DNA of 64,000 nucleotides from Providencia rustigianii DSM 4541 (GCF_000156395.1 NZ_GG703817.1:567409-631408); one strand, 5' to 3'; positions 40,852 to 50,157 are shown, counted from the stretch's first letter. Numbers and translations are program-made. Notes: generated by a model not told the origin, from the sequence alone.

Positions 40852-41844
40852 TTATTTTTTACTTTTTATCTGTGGATTTAAAAACCAGTGAATCACTGGG
40901 TTGGTCGACAGTAGAAGCGCTAAAATAATCGTAATCAGTGTTAATGCTATTAATATCGAAAGCCCAGTTTCAATATTTAAAGCCCCTACTCCCGTTAACA
41001 ATAAAAAACAAATAATAGGATGTATTAAATACACACCTAGCGCATTATTCGCTATTTTTACAAAGCGCACCGTGGATAATGCAAAACAAATAGCCACAAT
41101 CGCAATCAACACCCCGACTAAAAACGAAAATATCTGCATAAAAAATGCACAGATTAAGAGTCTATGACCGAATACCTGCATCAATAAACTTTCAATTTCA
41201 GATTGAAAATAAAAATAAAACCCAACCAATATGATCATCAAAGGGGCAACAAAAAAAGTATGCCGACGGAGCCATTCTAATTTTTTATCATCGCAAAAGT
41301 AGGCCACGACAAAGAATGGAAAATACTGCAAGATTGCAGCAAAACTGGTTCTTTCCAAAAGGGAATGAACTGCCCAAAAGGCAATAAAAAGGCTAAGCAG
41401 TAACGTAATAAATAACCCTATTCCTTTACTTTTTATTCCGAGAGGCAACAATAAAAAAAACGCTTGCCATATTGGCACAGCCAAGAAAAACCAAACCCCA
41501 TTTTGAGGAAATAATAAATATTTCTCAATGCTTAATGTCCCCGTGTAATACAAAGGAATAGCATCAAGCGTCTGGAATGTGACATAAATTATCAATGGTG
41601 GAATTAAGTGGGTATGCCAATCCTGCCATGAAATTCCTTTGCTGGTATATGCCGCAATAAATACAAACATAGGAATAAGCACTAAATCAAATAGGTTAAT
41701 TAATATTGAATAATCAACTTTCACAACAGGATTGGAGGCTAGGTAAAAATTAAAGACAATTAATGAGCTTAGGATTAATTTCAATGTCTGCCAATTGGGT
41801 AATTTATTCGCTTTTTCTAGCATTGTGAGAGTCTCATCCCTCAT
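40852..41844 (-). CDS. acyltransferase 3 family membrane protein
   Basis: A 330-residue protein with about ten hydrophobic segments and the C-terminal NNALGVYLIHPIICFLL block typical of acyltransferase family 3, which O-acetylate sugars and glycans. The start is ambiguous: ATG 41844 has a weak site, and ATG 41823 has a GATGAG stretch upstream. The classic family His motif near the N-terminus is not evident. It stands alone on the minus strand. Target unknown. Confidence 0.68.
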   Translation of the reverse strand: MRDETLTMLEKANKLPNWQTLKLILSSLIVFNFYLASNPVVKVDYSILINLFDLVLIPMFVFIAAYTSKGISWQDWHTHLIPPLIIYVTFQTLDAIPLYYTGTLSIEKYLLFPQNGVWFFLAVPIWQAFFLLLPLGIKSKGIGLFITLLLSLFIAFWAVHSLLERTSFAAILQYFPFFVVAYFCDDKKLEWLRRHTFFVAPLMIILVGFYFYFQSEIESLLMQVFGHRLLICAFFMQIFSFLVGVLIAIVAICFALSTVRFVKIANNALGVYLIHPIICFLLLTGVGALNIETGLSILIALTLITIILALLLSTNPVIHWFLNPQIKSKK

Positions 41845-41981
41845 ATTGATATCTTCTGTATTAAAATGAAATTCAATGAATGACTGAAACCATTCATATT
41901 CACTTCACTAACGAAAAATAGCGTGTGCAAATAGCTCTGGAGGCGACTCACTCCAAGAGCCATTATATTTGATAGGAAAAT

Positions 41982-42506
41982 CTATAAAGGTAATGCGTAC
42001 GTAACTTTAACAGTCTCCATTGGCACTTCCGTTTTAATGCTCTGTACACTACCAATCTGGGTCAAATAATCTGCATGAAAACGGCGGTAAGACGCCATAT
42101 CTTCAGTAACAATACGGATCAATGCATCACATTCACCCGCCATTAAATGACATTCCACTACTTCAGGCATCTTTTGAATGTCCGCAACAAATTGATTAAT
42201 TGTCTGCGCGTCTTGAGCTTTAAACCAGATGCGGGCAAATAAAGATAAACCCGCACCAATTTTAGTTCCGTCTAAGACCGCAACATAACGCTTAATAACG
42301 CCGGCATCTTCCAGTAGTTTTACACGCCTTAAACAAGGTGATGGTGATAAACCGACCTCTTTTGCCAACTCAACATTTTGAATCTTACCGTCGCGCTGTA
42401 GCACTTGAAGAATATGCTTATCAATAGCATCTAATTTGATGGATGATGAACTATGATGTTCTAGTTCATTTTTGTCCGAATTGTTCAACCCTACGCCCTT
42501 TGGCAT
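41982..42506 (-). CDS. Lrp/AsnC family transcriptional regulator
   Basis: A 174-residue regulator: N-terminal helix-turn-helix (KLDAIDKHILQVLQRDGKI, then LAKEVGLSPSPCLRRVKLLE) and a C-terminal RAM ligand domain (VVECHLMAGECDALIRIV). An N-terminal extension of ~20 residues precedes the HTH. It is divergent from a LysE-type exporter 146 bp away and most likely controls it in response to an amino acid, a common pairing. Confidence 0.9.
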   Translation of the reverse strand: MPKGVGLNNSDKNELEHHSSSSIKLDAIDKHILQVLQRDGKIQNVELAKEVGLSPSPCLRRVKLLEDAGVIKRYVAVLDGTKIGAGLSLFARIWFKAQDAQTINQFVADIQKMPEVVECHLMAGECDALIRIVTEDMASYRRFHADYLTQIGSVQSIKTEVPMETVKVTYALPL

Positions 42507-42652
42507 GCCAACCTCTTTTGCTTTTATTTTTTGATATTAAATGTCAAACACACGTTATTAGCAAGCAACAAAACAACCAAATTTCAACAAAAAATAGCTA
42601 TAATGACCAGCATCAATTTCCGGTATGAAATAACAATAAATAGAGGTGTTTG

Positions 42653-43264
42653 ATGGAGCTACAAACGTTATTACTGTTTAGCGCAACGGTGATCCCTCTG
42701 GTTTGTACACCTGGACCGGATATTTTATTTATCTCTTCACAGGGGCTTTCAGGTGGTATGTCCGCCGCTTGGAAAGCTAATTTGGGCATTATCCTCGGTT
42801 ACATGACACATGCTATTCTTGCTGCACTTGGGTTAGCTGCAATTGTTGCCACATCCCCACTAATATTTAACACCATAAAATGGGTTGGTGTCGCCTATGT
42901 CGCTTATTTAGCAGTAAAAATGCTTCTCTCTGCGATTCATGCCAGAGAATTTCAGGTGCGACCCATATCGACCCAAGCGGTGATTGGCAAAGCATTCCTA
43001 ACTAGCTTTCTTAACCCCAAAGGACTATTAGTCTATTTTGCTATATTGCCCAATTTTATCCATGTCTCCGAGAGTGTTGCAATACAATCTTTAATATTAT
43101 CAGCGACATTTATTAGTTCGTGCATTGTTATTTATGGTGTTATCGGCATGTTGTTCGCTTCCATGCATAATAAACGCAAATATAGTGATAAGAATCGCCG
43201 TATCACCGAAGGTGTAGCAGGAGGCATGTTAACTTTCGCTGCCATTGGGCTGGCAAGTAGTTAG
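42653..43264 (+). CDS. LysE/RhtB family amino-acid exporter
   Basis: A 203-residue inner-membrane exporter with about six membrane segments. The N-terminal VIPLVCTPGPDILFISSQGLSGG and the LNPKGLLVYFAILPNF block are the LysE/RhtB signature. ATG 42653 follows AGAGGTGTTTG. It is divergent from the Lrp-type gene at 42506. Its stop overlaps the convergent HutD-type gene by 4 bases. Confidence 0.9.
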   Translation: MELQTLLLFSATVIPLVCTPGPDILFISSQGLSGGMSAAWKANLGIILGYMTHAILAALGLAAIVATSPLIFNTIKWVGVAYVAYLAVKMLLSAIHAREFQVRPISTQAVIGKAFLTSFLNPKGLLVYFAILPNFIHVSESVAIQSLILSATFISSCIVIYGVIGMLFASMHNKRKYSDKNRRITEGVAGGMLTFAAIGLASS

Positions 43265-43824
43265 CAAGGGATACATTCTATCCAAAGTAATTGGCTATCG
43301 AAGCTACAGGGGGTTAACTCCCCTGTTCTAATATCTGGAAGCCACCAGCCGCCATCCCCCTCAGACATTCGCTCACAGTTACCGCCAGACACTAGCCACT
43401 CTCCTGATAATACATACACTAATCCAGCTTGATGTGCGGGGAGTTGCTGCTGAGAGTCAATGAGATAACTTCTCACATTCCAACGATCTGAACGGTAGAT
43501 AAAATTCATTAATCGTATTGGCTGTTGTAATTCTACATTGACATACAGTTCAGCAGGACATCGAATAGACTCACCAACTTGATGAAAATATTCGTCAATC
43601 CGGTGGTTATCATGTATTCGTAGCGTTTGGTTATCCAACAGGATTGTAAGCCTTTCCCCTTCAGGGTACTGCTTTAGAAAACTTGATTGTTCAATCTTCG
43701 CAATACTGGCACGTAGCGAGTAATCAGATGCAACGGGCCAGCAAAAGACTTCTTGGCTAGTGCCACAGTTATCATTCCACTCAAACACGGGTAAGTCAGT
43801 TGTACTAAAGCATTTAATTTTCAT
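43261..43824 (-). CDS. HutD/Ves family cupin protein
   Basis: A 187-residue bicupin-like protein. WNDNCGTSQEVFCWP, then DYSLRASIAKIEQSSFLKQYP, then GERLTILLDNQTLRIHD match the HutD/Ves family; E. coli Ves is about the same length. Function is not established; HutD is thought to modulate histidine use. It overlaps the convergent exporter gene by 4 bases. No hut genes are in view. Confidence 0.82.
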   Translation of the reverse strand: MKIKCFSTTDLPVFEWNDNCGTSQEVFCWPVASDYSLRASIAKIEQSSFLKQYPEGERLTILLDNQTLRIHDNHRIDEYFHQVGESIRCPAELYVNVELQQPIRLMNFIYRSDRWNVRSYLIDSQQQLPAHQAGLVYVLSGEWLVSGGNCERMSEGDGGWWLPDIRTGELTPCSFDSQLLWIECIPC

Positions 43825-43934
43825 ATGACCACCTCAGTTTCCCTTACGTATCTTTAACTAGATTCGCAAAGTTCTTTTTTTAAGGCAATGAAATCACCGC
43901 GATAATGTGACTGCTCACCCTCTCTGTTTTACGC

Positions 43935-45353
43935 TTATTTATCCTCGATCAATGTGTGGCATAAATCCCCTAAAACTTTCATTGACTGTTCCAAACGATC
44001 ATTCCATGCAAACGAAGCATTTAAACGAAATGCATGGTTAAACTGGTCGCTGGTTGAAAACATGCTGCCCGGCGCAATACCAATTCCTTTTTTTAACGCT
44101 AATTGATATAAACGAATTGCATTAAAGGGCGGCTCTAACTCAAGCCATAAGAAATATCCCCCCTTCGGGGTATTCACTTTCACGGATGATGGCAAATATT
44201 TGGCGATAGCATTCAACATGAGGTGCTGACGTTGTTCCATCGTCTGACGCAGTTTTCTCAAATGGGTATCATAGCCACCTTGGGATAAATATTCCGCAAT
44301 GGCTAACTGTGTCGGTACACTTGCCGAAACTGTACTCATCATCTGCAAATGCTGAATTTTTGAAGCATGATGCCCCGCAGCAACCCAACCAACCCGATAT
44401 CCCGGCGCTAAGCATTTTGAAAATGACGAACAGTGGAAAAAATTACCTTGAGTATCAAGAGATTTTGCAGGAATTGGCTGCTTATTACCAAAATAGAGTT
44501 CCCCATACACATCATCTTCAATAAGTGAGATTCGATGTTTATTCAGGATCTCAACCAACCGTTTTTTATTGGCTTGTGGCATCGTGCCACCTAATGGATT
44601 TTGGTAATGGGTCATCAACCAACATGCTTTGATTGGGTATTTATCCGCAATATCCTCGAGAGCATCAAGATCAATACCAAAGAGAGGGTCTGTTTTAATT
44701 GCGATCGCCTTTAATTTTAAACGTTCAATCGCTTGCAACGAGCCATAAAAAGCGGGTGATTCAATGACCACCCAATCCCCCGGCTGTGTAACGGCTTGTA
44801 AGCTTAAAACTAATGATTCCATCGCACCCGCAGTAATAACAATTTCATCAGGGGCGACATGGATCCCTTGAGTCGCATAGCGTTGAGCAATATTACGGCG
44901 TAATTGTTCATTTCCCGGTGGTAAATTGGCAGTGGTATTAAATTTCGATAGACGACGAGCAACAGAAGCCAGTGATTTAGCCAATTTGGGTTCATCAAGT
45001 AAGGCTGGGTCAGGAAACGCAGAACCAAATGGAATAATATCAGGATCCTTACAGGCTTGCAGGACACCAAAAATGGAGGCATTAATCTCAACATTTTCAT
45101 TAAGATGTAGCCCTTTCCCTCCTTTCGCTGCGGCAAATGTATTGTTGCGATTTGCAACGTAGTAGCCCGATTGTGGTCGAGCCGCAACCCAACCTTGGCT
45201 TTCAAGCAATTGGTAAGCCTGTACTACTGTCATCAGACTTAAACCGGATTGTTTCACGCTTTCTCTAAGTGAAGGTAATCTGTCACCAACTTGCCAGATA
45301 TTATCTTCTATTTGTTGACGAATTTGTGCCGCTAACTGTTCATATCTCGTCAT
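43935..45353 (-). CDS. ydcR: MocR/GntR-type PLP-dependent regulator (YdcR-like)
   Basis: A 472-residue regulator. Residues 1-70 form a GntR winged helix (LPSLRESVKQSGLSLMTVVQAYQLLESQGWVAARPQSGYYV, given here only as landmarks); the rest is an aminotransferase-like domain with the PLP lysine in HCSSFSKCLAPGYRVGW. E. coli YdcR has the same design and closely similar blocks (LPPGNEQLR, QNPLGGTM). It is divergent from cioA (243-bp gap) and might regulate it, but that is a guess from position. Confidence 0.85.
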   Translation of the reverse strand: MTRYEQLAAQIRQQIEDNIWQVGDRLPSLRESVKQSGLSLMTVVQAYQLLESQGWVAARPQSGYYVANRNNTFAAAKGGKGLHLNENVEINASIFGVLQACKDPDIIPFGSAFPDPALLDEPKLAKSLASVARRLSKFNTTANLPPGNEQLRRNIAQRYATQGIHVAPDEIVITAGAMESLVLSLQAVTQPGDWVVIESPAFYGSLQAIERLKLKAIAIKTDPLFGIDLDALEDIADKYPIKACWLMTHYQNPLGGTMPQANKKRLVEILNKHRISLIEDDVYGELYFGNKQPIPAKSLDTQGNFFHCSSFSKCLAPGYRVGWVAAGHHASKIQHLQMMSTVSASVPTQLAIAEYLSQGGYDTHLRKLRQTMEQRQHLMLNAIAKYLPSSVKVNTPKGGYFLWLELEPPFNAIRLYQLALKKGIGIAPGSMFSTSDQFNHAFRLNASFAWNDRLEQSMKVLGDLCHTLIEDK

Positions 45354-45596
45354 TCCCGCCTCACTGTTATAGGTATTTTCCTAAAAATTGTTACTATTAT
45401 AGTTTAACGTCTCATGTTCTACTTATCCACCACATTCACCTGACTTTTTTAACTATAAGCACAAAACATTTCTAGCTGGATTTATGAGTGTTAACAATCC
45501 AACGAAAACAATTATTTATTGCTAAGGATTTCGTCAAATTGCTTCGCAATGGCTTTAAATGTCGCGTGTCGTAATCATTTCCATTCAGGGGTCAAT

Positions 45597-46934
45597 ATGT
45601 TTGGACTAACTGCGCTGGAACTTGCCCGTATACAATTCGCATTTACGGTCTCGTTCCATATTATTTTTCCAGCTATTACTATCGGGTTAGCGAGTTTTCT
45701 CGCCGTGCTTGAAGGTTTATGGCTAAAAACTCGAAATCCTGACTACATAAAACTATTCCATTTCTGGTCAAAAATTTTTGCAGTCAATTTCGGGATGGGG
45801 GTAGTTTCTGGATTGGTGATGGCGTACCAATTTGGGACTAACTGGAGTTTCTTTTCTGACTTTGCAGGCAGTGTCACTGGACCGTTGCTCACTTATGAAG
45901 TTCTCACCGCATTCTTCTTAGAAGCAGGATTTCTTGGTGTCATGTTATTCGGCATGAACCGAGTGGGCGAAAAGCTACATTACTTTGCGACTTGCATGGT
46001 GGCACTCGGAACCATTATATCCACCTTCTGGATCCTCGCTTCTAACAGCTTTATGCAAACCCCTCAAGGATTTGAAATCGTTGATAACCGAATTGTGCCT
46101 GTCGACTGGCTAGCCGTAATTTTCAATCCTTCATTCCCCTATCGCTTACTGCATATGACAACGGCAGCCTTCCTTGCCGCAGCATTTTTTATTGGCGCAT
46201 CCGCGGCATGGCATCTGCTCAAAGGTAATAAATCCTCTGCCATGAAGAAAATGTTCTCCATGTCATTGTGGTTGATCTTAGTGCTAGCACCAGTTCAAGC
46301 ATTTATCGGTGATGCTCATGGTTTAAATACATTGAAATATCAACCTGTTAAGGTAGCTGCGATGGAAGGCCACTGGGAAAATAAACCCGGTGAAGCAACT
46401 CCGCTGATCCTCTTTGGTATTCCTAATATGGACAAAGAGAAAACAGAATATGCCGTTGAAATCCCTTATCTGGCAAGCCTGATTTTAACCCATAGTATTG
46501 ATAAACAAGTTCCTGCTTTAAAAGAGTTTCCACCTGAGGATAGACCCAACGTATTTATGGTGTTCTGGTCATTCCGTGTGATGGTTGGATTGGGCTTACT
46601 CATGATCGCTGCTGGTGTCTGGGGATTATGGTTACGTTCACGTAAAAGACTCTATGAGTCCAAAACATTCTTACGCTTTATGTTTGTCATGGCGCCATCG
46701 GGACTCATTGCGATTCTTGCTGGTTGGTTTACAACCGAGATTGGTCGCCAGCCATGGGTTGTTTATGGCTTACAACGTACAGCTGATGCTGTGAGTGCTC
46801 ACGGAGAGGTGCATATGAGTATTAGCTTACTCGCGTTCTTTGCCGTATATGGCAGCGTATTTGGGATTGGCTATATGTACATGATGAAATTAATTCGTAA
46901 AGGCATCACCGAGGAGACAGCTCATGGGCATTGA
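45597..46934 (+). CDS. cioA: cytochrome bd oxidase subunit I, CioA type
   Basis: A 445-residue membrane protein from ATG 45597 (AGGGGT upstream). His21 (SFHIIFP) is the haem b595 ligand; GTNWSFFSDFAGSV, the WSFRVMVGLG methionine and GRQPWVVYG are the other haem and quinol landmarks. The Q-loop between them is short, which marks the CioA (cyanide-insensitive) group rather than CydA or AppC with about 70 more residues. It oxidises quinol and reduces oxygen. It overlaps cioB by 11 bases. Confidence 0.92.
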   Translation: MFGLTALELARIQFAFTVSFHIIFPAITIGLASFLAVLEGLWLKTRNPDYIKLFHFWSKIFAVNFGMGVVSGLVMAYQFGTNWSFFSDFAGSVTGPLLTYEVLTAFFLEAGFLGVMLFGMNRVGEKLHYFATCMVALGTIISTFWILASNSFMQTPQGFEIVDNRIVPVDWLAVIFNPSFPYRLLHMTTAAFLAAAFFIGASAAWHLLKGNKSSAMKKMFSMSLWLILVLAPVQAFIGDAHGLNTLKYQPVKVAAMEGHWENKPGEATPLILFGIPNMDKEKTEYAVEIPYLASLILTHSIDKQVPALKEFPPEDRPNVFMVFWSFRVMVGLGLLMIAAGVWGLWLRSRKRLYESKTFLRFMFVMAPSGLIAILAGWFTTEIGRQPWVVYGLQRTADAVSAHGEVHMSISLLAFFAVYGSVFGIGYMYMMKLIRKGITEETAHGH

Positions 46935-47930
46935 TTTACCTCTCATTTGGTTTGTCATTATTGTTTTTAGTATGTTGATGTATATCGTCATGGACGGTTT
47001 CGATTTAGGCATCGGTATCCTTTATCCAGCCTTAAAAGATAGTCAAGACCGTGACTTAATGATGAACAGCGTCGCTCCTGTTTGGGACGGTAATGAAACA
47101 TGGCTAGTACTAGGCGGTGCTGCATTATTCGGGGCATTTCCTTTAGTCTATGCCATCGTATTGGATGCTCTATCGATTCCACTAACCTTTATGTTATTGG
47201 CCTTGATTTTTCGTGGTGTCGCCTTTGAGTTCCGTTTCCGTGCTGATGAATCTCATCGTCGCCATTGGGATCATGCTTTTATTTGGGGCTCAATTTTTGC
47301 CACATTCAAGGCGTTGTTGTCGGTGCATTTATTCAAGGCTTCCACGTTGAAAATCGCGTCTATATGGGCGGGTATTTCGATTGGTTCTCCCCTTTCCCTC
47401 TATTTTGTGGATTTGGGCTAGTCGTCGCTTATGCCTTACTCGCCTGTGGCTGGCTGATTATGAAAACTGAGGGACATTTACGTAAAACAATGTACCGTAT
47501 TTTGCGCCCATTAACCCTATTAATGTTAGCGGTGATCGGCGTAATCAGTGTGTGGACACCAATGCAAAGTGAAGCCATTTATCAACGCTGGTTTACCTTG
47601 CCAAACTTGTTTTTCTTTCTCCCCGTTCCACTACTTGTAATAGGTTGTGTCTGGTTAATCATCAAGAGTGTGAAGCGTCAACAACACGATAGCATTCCAT
47701 TCTTATCAGCATTAGCTCTGATTTTCCTTGGCTTCACTGGATTAGGTATTAGCATCTGGCCAAATTTAATTCCACCAGCCATCAATTTCCGAGATGCCGC
47801 TGGCCCACCAGAAAGCTTAGGCTTCATGTTGGTCGGCGCGTTATTTATTATCCCTGTTATTTTGGTTTATACCTATTGGAGTTACTATGTCTTCAGAGGA
47901 AAAATTACCCCTGAACAAGGCTACCACTGA
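46924..47930 (+). pseudogene. cioB: cytochrome bd oxidase subunit II (cioB), frameshifted
   Basis: Two reading frames together encode a full CioB. The first runs from ATG 46924 (MGIDLPLIWFVIIVF, DGNETWLVLGGAALFGAFPL, up to GSIFATF) and then drifts out of frame to a stop at 47421. The second resumes with QGVVVGAFIQGF at 47307 and runs to the normal family end KITPEQGYH at 47930. The break lies at 47304-47307. Comparison with the remembered Pseudomonas CioB block ATFFQGVALGAF implies a loss of 4 bases (or a net -1). It could be a real mutation or an assembly error. If real, the oxidase is inactive. Confidence 0.88.
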
Positions 47931-48066
47931 TCATTTAGTGAGTTCACCTTGGTGGAAGAAAATGGGTTGGATGGCAATAATCTGGTTAGGAAGTGTATTA
48001 GCGCTATTTGCGTTCTCTTCCTTGTTTAAATTGCTGATGACCGCAGCGGGAATGAAAGTAAAATAG
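47887..48066 (+). CDS. DUF2474 small subunit of the CioAB oxidase
   Basis: A 59-residue protein starting inside the cioB end (44-base overlap) in another frame. A basic WWKKMGWMAII leads into one membrane helix (WLGSVLALFAFSSLFKLLM) and a short AAGMKVK tail. This is the DUF2474 pattern always found after cioB, equivalent in position to CydX. It is intact, although cioB is frameshifted. Confidence 0.87.
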   Translation: MSSEEKLPLNKATTDHLVSSPWWKKMGWMAIIWLGSVLALFAFSSLFKLLMTAAGMKVK

Positions 48067-48078
48067 TGATTTTCCCCC

Positions 48079-48117
48079 AATGCCGCATAATATTCTGTTA
48101 TGCGGCATTTTGTTTTT
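48079..48117 (+). terminator. intrinsic terminator after the cio operon
   Basis: AATGCCGCATAA pairs with TTATGCGGCATT around TATTCTG, followed by TTGTTTTT. Confidence 0.9.
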
Positions 48118-48172
48118 CACGACCTATTTCACTGTATTATTTGAATGGTTTTCTTATTCTTACTCGTGATAT

Positions 48173-48191
48173 GATAATGATAATAATTAAC
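48173..48191 (+). promoter_or_regulatory. Fur box of the siderophore-reductase gene
   Basis: GATAATGATAATAATTAAC matches the 19-bp Fur consensus GATAATGATAATCATTATC at 17 positions. A second AATTATCATT half-site follows at 48201-48210. It lies about 37 bp before the GTG start. Confidence 0.85.
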
Positions 48192-48227
48192 ATATAATAA
48201 AATTATCATTAAGAAAGGAGACGGTTC

Positions 48228-49067
48228 GTGGCTAGTACACCAACAGTTGAAAAAAACATCTACCGCCCAGCACCACCGCAACTCATTCAAGTTAAATCCA
48301 TCACTGATATCAGTCCATCAATTCGCCGCATTACATTTACGGGCGAAAGACTGACTGATTATCCTGATAACTGCGAAGGTGGGCATCTCAAGATTTTCAT
48401 TGCGCCAGACTATGCTAGCCAACCAGCACTTCCCGTCTTGACCGATAACGGACGCAGTTGGCCAGAAGATAAACCTCGCCCATTTGTACGGACTTATTCT
48501 GTACGTGCCATTCGCCCTAAATTAAGTGAAATCGATATTGAATTTGCGATGCATGAAGGCGTGACAGGTCCAGCATACCTCTTTGCTCGTGATGCCAAGC
48601 CGGGTAATTGGCTCGGTATCACAAACCCAGGAGGTCCGGATCCACTGCTTCCGGTTCGCTCTCACTATTTTATGGCGGGAGACTCTAGTTCATTGCCAGC
48701 CATTGCCGCGCTGTTAGAAAAGATGCCAGAAAATGCTCAGGGTCGTGTTGTTCTACGCTTAGAACATCAAGCTGATCTTCGCGAACTTTCCAAACCTGCG
48801 GGAATGGAGATTGAGTGGGTCGTTGGCGATATTAGTCAAACATCCGCATTGATTAATACATTTAAATCATGGGATATCCCTACAAGTGATGTCGGTTTTT
48901 GGATTGCTGGCGAAGACCAAATTATTCGCGAATTACGTCGTTTTGTGCGTCGAGAGAAAGGCTTTAGCCGTGAGGATATTTACGCAATTCCTTACTGGCG
49001 GTATGGCTATGATGAAGAAGGCTACCATCATGAACGCCATGCAGTCATGGATAACCCGGACGATTAA
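48228..49067 (+). CDS. siderophore-interacting protein (NADPH-dependent ferric-siderophore reductase)
   Basis: A 279-residue flavoprotein of the SIP/ViuB/YqjH family, GTG start with AAGGAGA upstream. FVRTYSVRAIRP is the FAD-binding RxYS motif, GPAYLFARDAKPGNWLGITNPGG follows, and HYFMAGDSSSLPAIAALLE marks the NAD(P)H domain; the C-terminal YWRYGYDEEGYH is typical. It releases iron from ferric siderophores in the cytoplasm. The Fur box at 48173 indicates induction by iron starvation. Confidence 0.92.
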   Translation: MASTPTVEKNIYRPAPPQLIQVKSITDISPSIRRITFTGERLTDYPDNCEGGHLKIFIAPDYASQPALPVLTDNGRSWPEDKPRPFVRTYSVRAIRPKLSEIDIEFAMHEGVTGPAYLFARDAKPGNWLGITNPGGPDPLLPVRSHYFMAGDSSSLPAIAALLEKMPENAQGRVVLRLEHQADLRELSKPAGMEIEWVVGDISQTSALINTFKSWDIPTSDVGFWIAGEDQIIRELRRFVRREKGFSREDIYAIPYWRYGYDEEGYHHERHAVMDNPDD

Positions 49068-49079
49068 TCGATAAAAATA

Positions 49080-49100
49080 CTGCCCCGATGATCGGGGCAG
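49080..49100 (-). terminator. terminator at the phoH 3' end
   Basis: CTGCCCCG pairs with CGGGGCAG around 5 bases. The T-run lies on the minus strand, so it mainly ends phoH; it may also slow transcripts from the siderophore-reductase gene. Confidence 0.75.
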
Positions 49101-49109
49101 ATAAAAAGG

Positions 49110-49895
49110 TTAATCATTGTACGCAAGTAGCGCTTTATGACACAGTTCAGATCTCACACAATCGTCAATCGTAAAATTCACCATAGATACCAAGCTATCA
49201 CTATTAAAACGCTGTAATGCATCCGCCAATCCTGATGGAACACCGCTCGGTAAATCACACTGAGTAATATCCCCATTGACGATGACTGTCACGTTCTCCC
49301 CTAAACGAGTTAAGAACATTTTCATTTGTGTGACTGTCACATTTTGTGCCTCATCGAGGATCACGATTGCATTTTCAAACGTACGACCTCGCATATACGC
49401 AAATGGCGCAATTTCCACTTTCGCAATTTCAGGTCGCAAACAATACTGTAAAAATGATGCTCCCAATCTTTTCATAAGAACGTCATAAACAGGTCTAAAA
49501 TATGGCGCAAACTTTTCAGACATATCTCCAGGTAAAAAACCCAGGTCTTCCTCTGCTTGCAATACAGGGCGAGTTACAATGATTTTACTGATCTCTTTAT
49601 TGATTAAAGCATCTGCAGCTAATGCGGTACTAATGTAAGTTTTACCGCATCCTGCTTCACCATTAGCAAAAATGAGCTGCTTATGCTTGATGGAGTTGAT
49701 GTAGAGCTTTTGGGCTTCATTACGTGGAGTGATTGGAGTTTCATCGCGACGTTCTTTCGCCATACCAATAGGCTCAATGCCGGTATATTCGGCAAAGGAG
49801 GTTACATTATTCATATCATACCTCCCTGAACGATCCTTGCGAGATGTGCGTTTCATTTCCCGACGTGTTTTTGTTGCAGCTTTCTGTCTACTCAT
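49110..49895 (-). CDS. phoH: PhoH, phosphate-starvation-inducible ATPase
   Basis: A 261-residue cytoplasmic P-loop ATPase, close to E. coli PhoH. Walker A is GEAGCGKT (79-86), Walker B is AIVILDEAQNV, and VTRPVLQAEEDLGFLPGD and AYMRGRTFENA are family blocks. The start at 49895 (MSRQKAATKTRRE; GGAAGGG upstream) is preferred to the longer frame from 49949. The upstream region holds a Pho box, a short leader ORF and an intrinsic terminator, so expression appears to be both PhoB-activated and attenuated. The exact cellular role is unknown. Confidence 0.93.
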   Translation of the reverse strand: MSRQKAATKTRREMKRTSRKDRSGRYDMNNVTSFAEYTGIEPIGMAKERRDETPITPRNEAQKLYINSIKHKQLIFANGEAGCGKTYISTALAADALINKEISKIIVTRPVLQAEEDLGFLPGDMSEKFAPYFRPVYDVLMKRLGASFLQYCLRPEIAKVEIAPFAYMRGRTFENAIVILDEAQNVTVTQMKMFLTRLGENVTVIVNGDITQCDLPSGVPSGLADALQRFNSDSLVSMVNFTIDDCVRSELCHKALLAYND

Positions 49896-49975
49896 AGTAT
49901 TAACCCTTCCAGGTATCAGTGATGTCAATTCAAATGACGAACTATTCAAAACAGAGAGGAGCTCCCTTCAAGCTC

Positions 49976-50095
49976 TTATGTGACATAGGTGAACATTTCA
50001 GATATAAAAAAACCGGTTAGCAATCTCACCATGCTAATTTCATGGTGGATCGATAACCGGTCTTGAATTTTTGTAAACAAACACTTTGTTGTCAT
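49976..50095 (-). CDS. 39-residue leader ORF upstream of phoH
   Basis: From ATG 50095 with a well-placed AGGAG site 6 bases upstream, 39 codons run to a TAA at 49976. The peptide begins MTTKCLFTKIQDRL and ends SEMFTYVT; I recognise no family. The intrinsic terminator at 50006-50061 lies wholly inside the reading frame. A ribosome translating it would mask or disrupt the hairpin. That suggests a leader peptide controlling phoH, but a chance ORF cannot be excluded. Confidence 0.55.
   Translation of the reverse strand: MTTKCLFTKIQDRLSIHHEISMVRLLTGFFISEMFTYVT
50006..50061 (-). terminator. intrinsic terminator (possible attenuator) between the Pho box and phoH
   Basis: Read on the minus strand: ACCGGTTA pairs with TAACCGGT outside, CACCATG pairs with CATGGTG inside, and seven T follow. 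It lies between promoter and phoH, about 110 bp before the phoH ATG, inside a leader ORF. Confidence 0.8.
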
Positions 50096-50139
50096 TAGTT
50101 TCTCCTATACAGGCGATACTCGTAAACTAAAGAATCTGT

Positions 50140-50157
50140 ATGACAATATTATGACAA
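50140..50157 (-). promoter_or_regulatory. Pho box
   Basis: On the minus strand TTGTCATAATATTGTCAT: two TTGTCAT heptamers with an 11-bp period, matching the PhoB-box consensus at 15 of 18 positions. E. coli phoH is PhoB-dependent, which supports the call. Confidence 0.8.
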
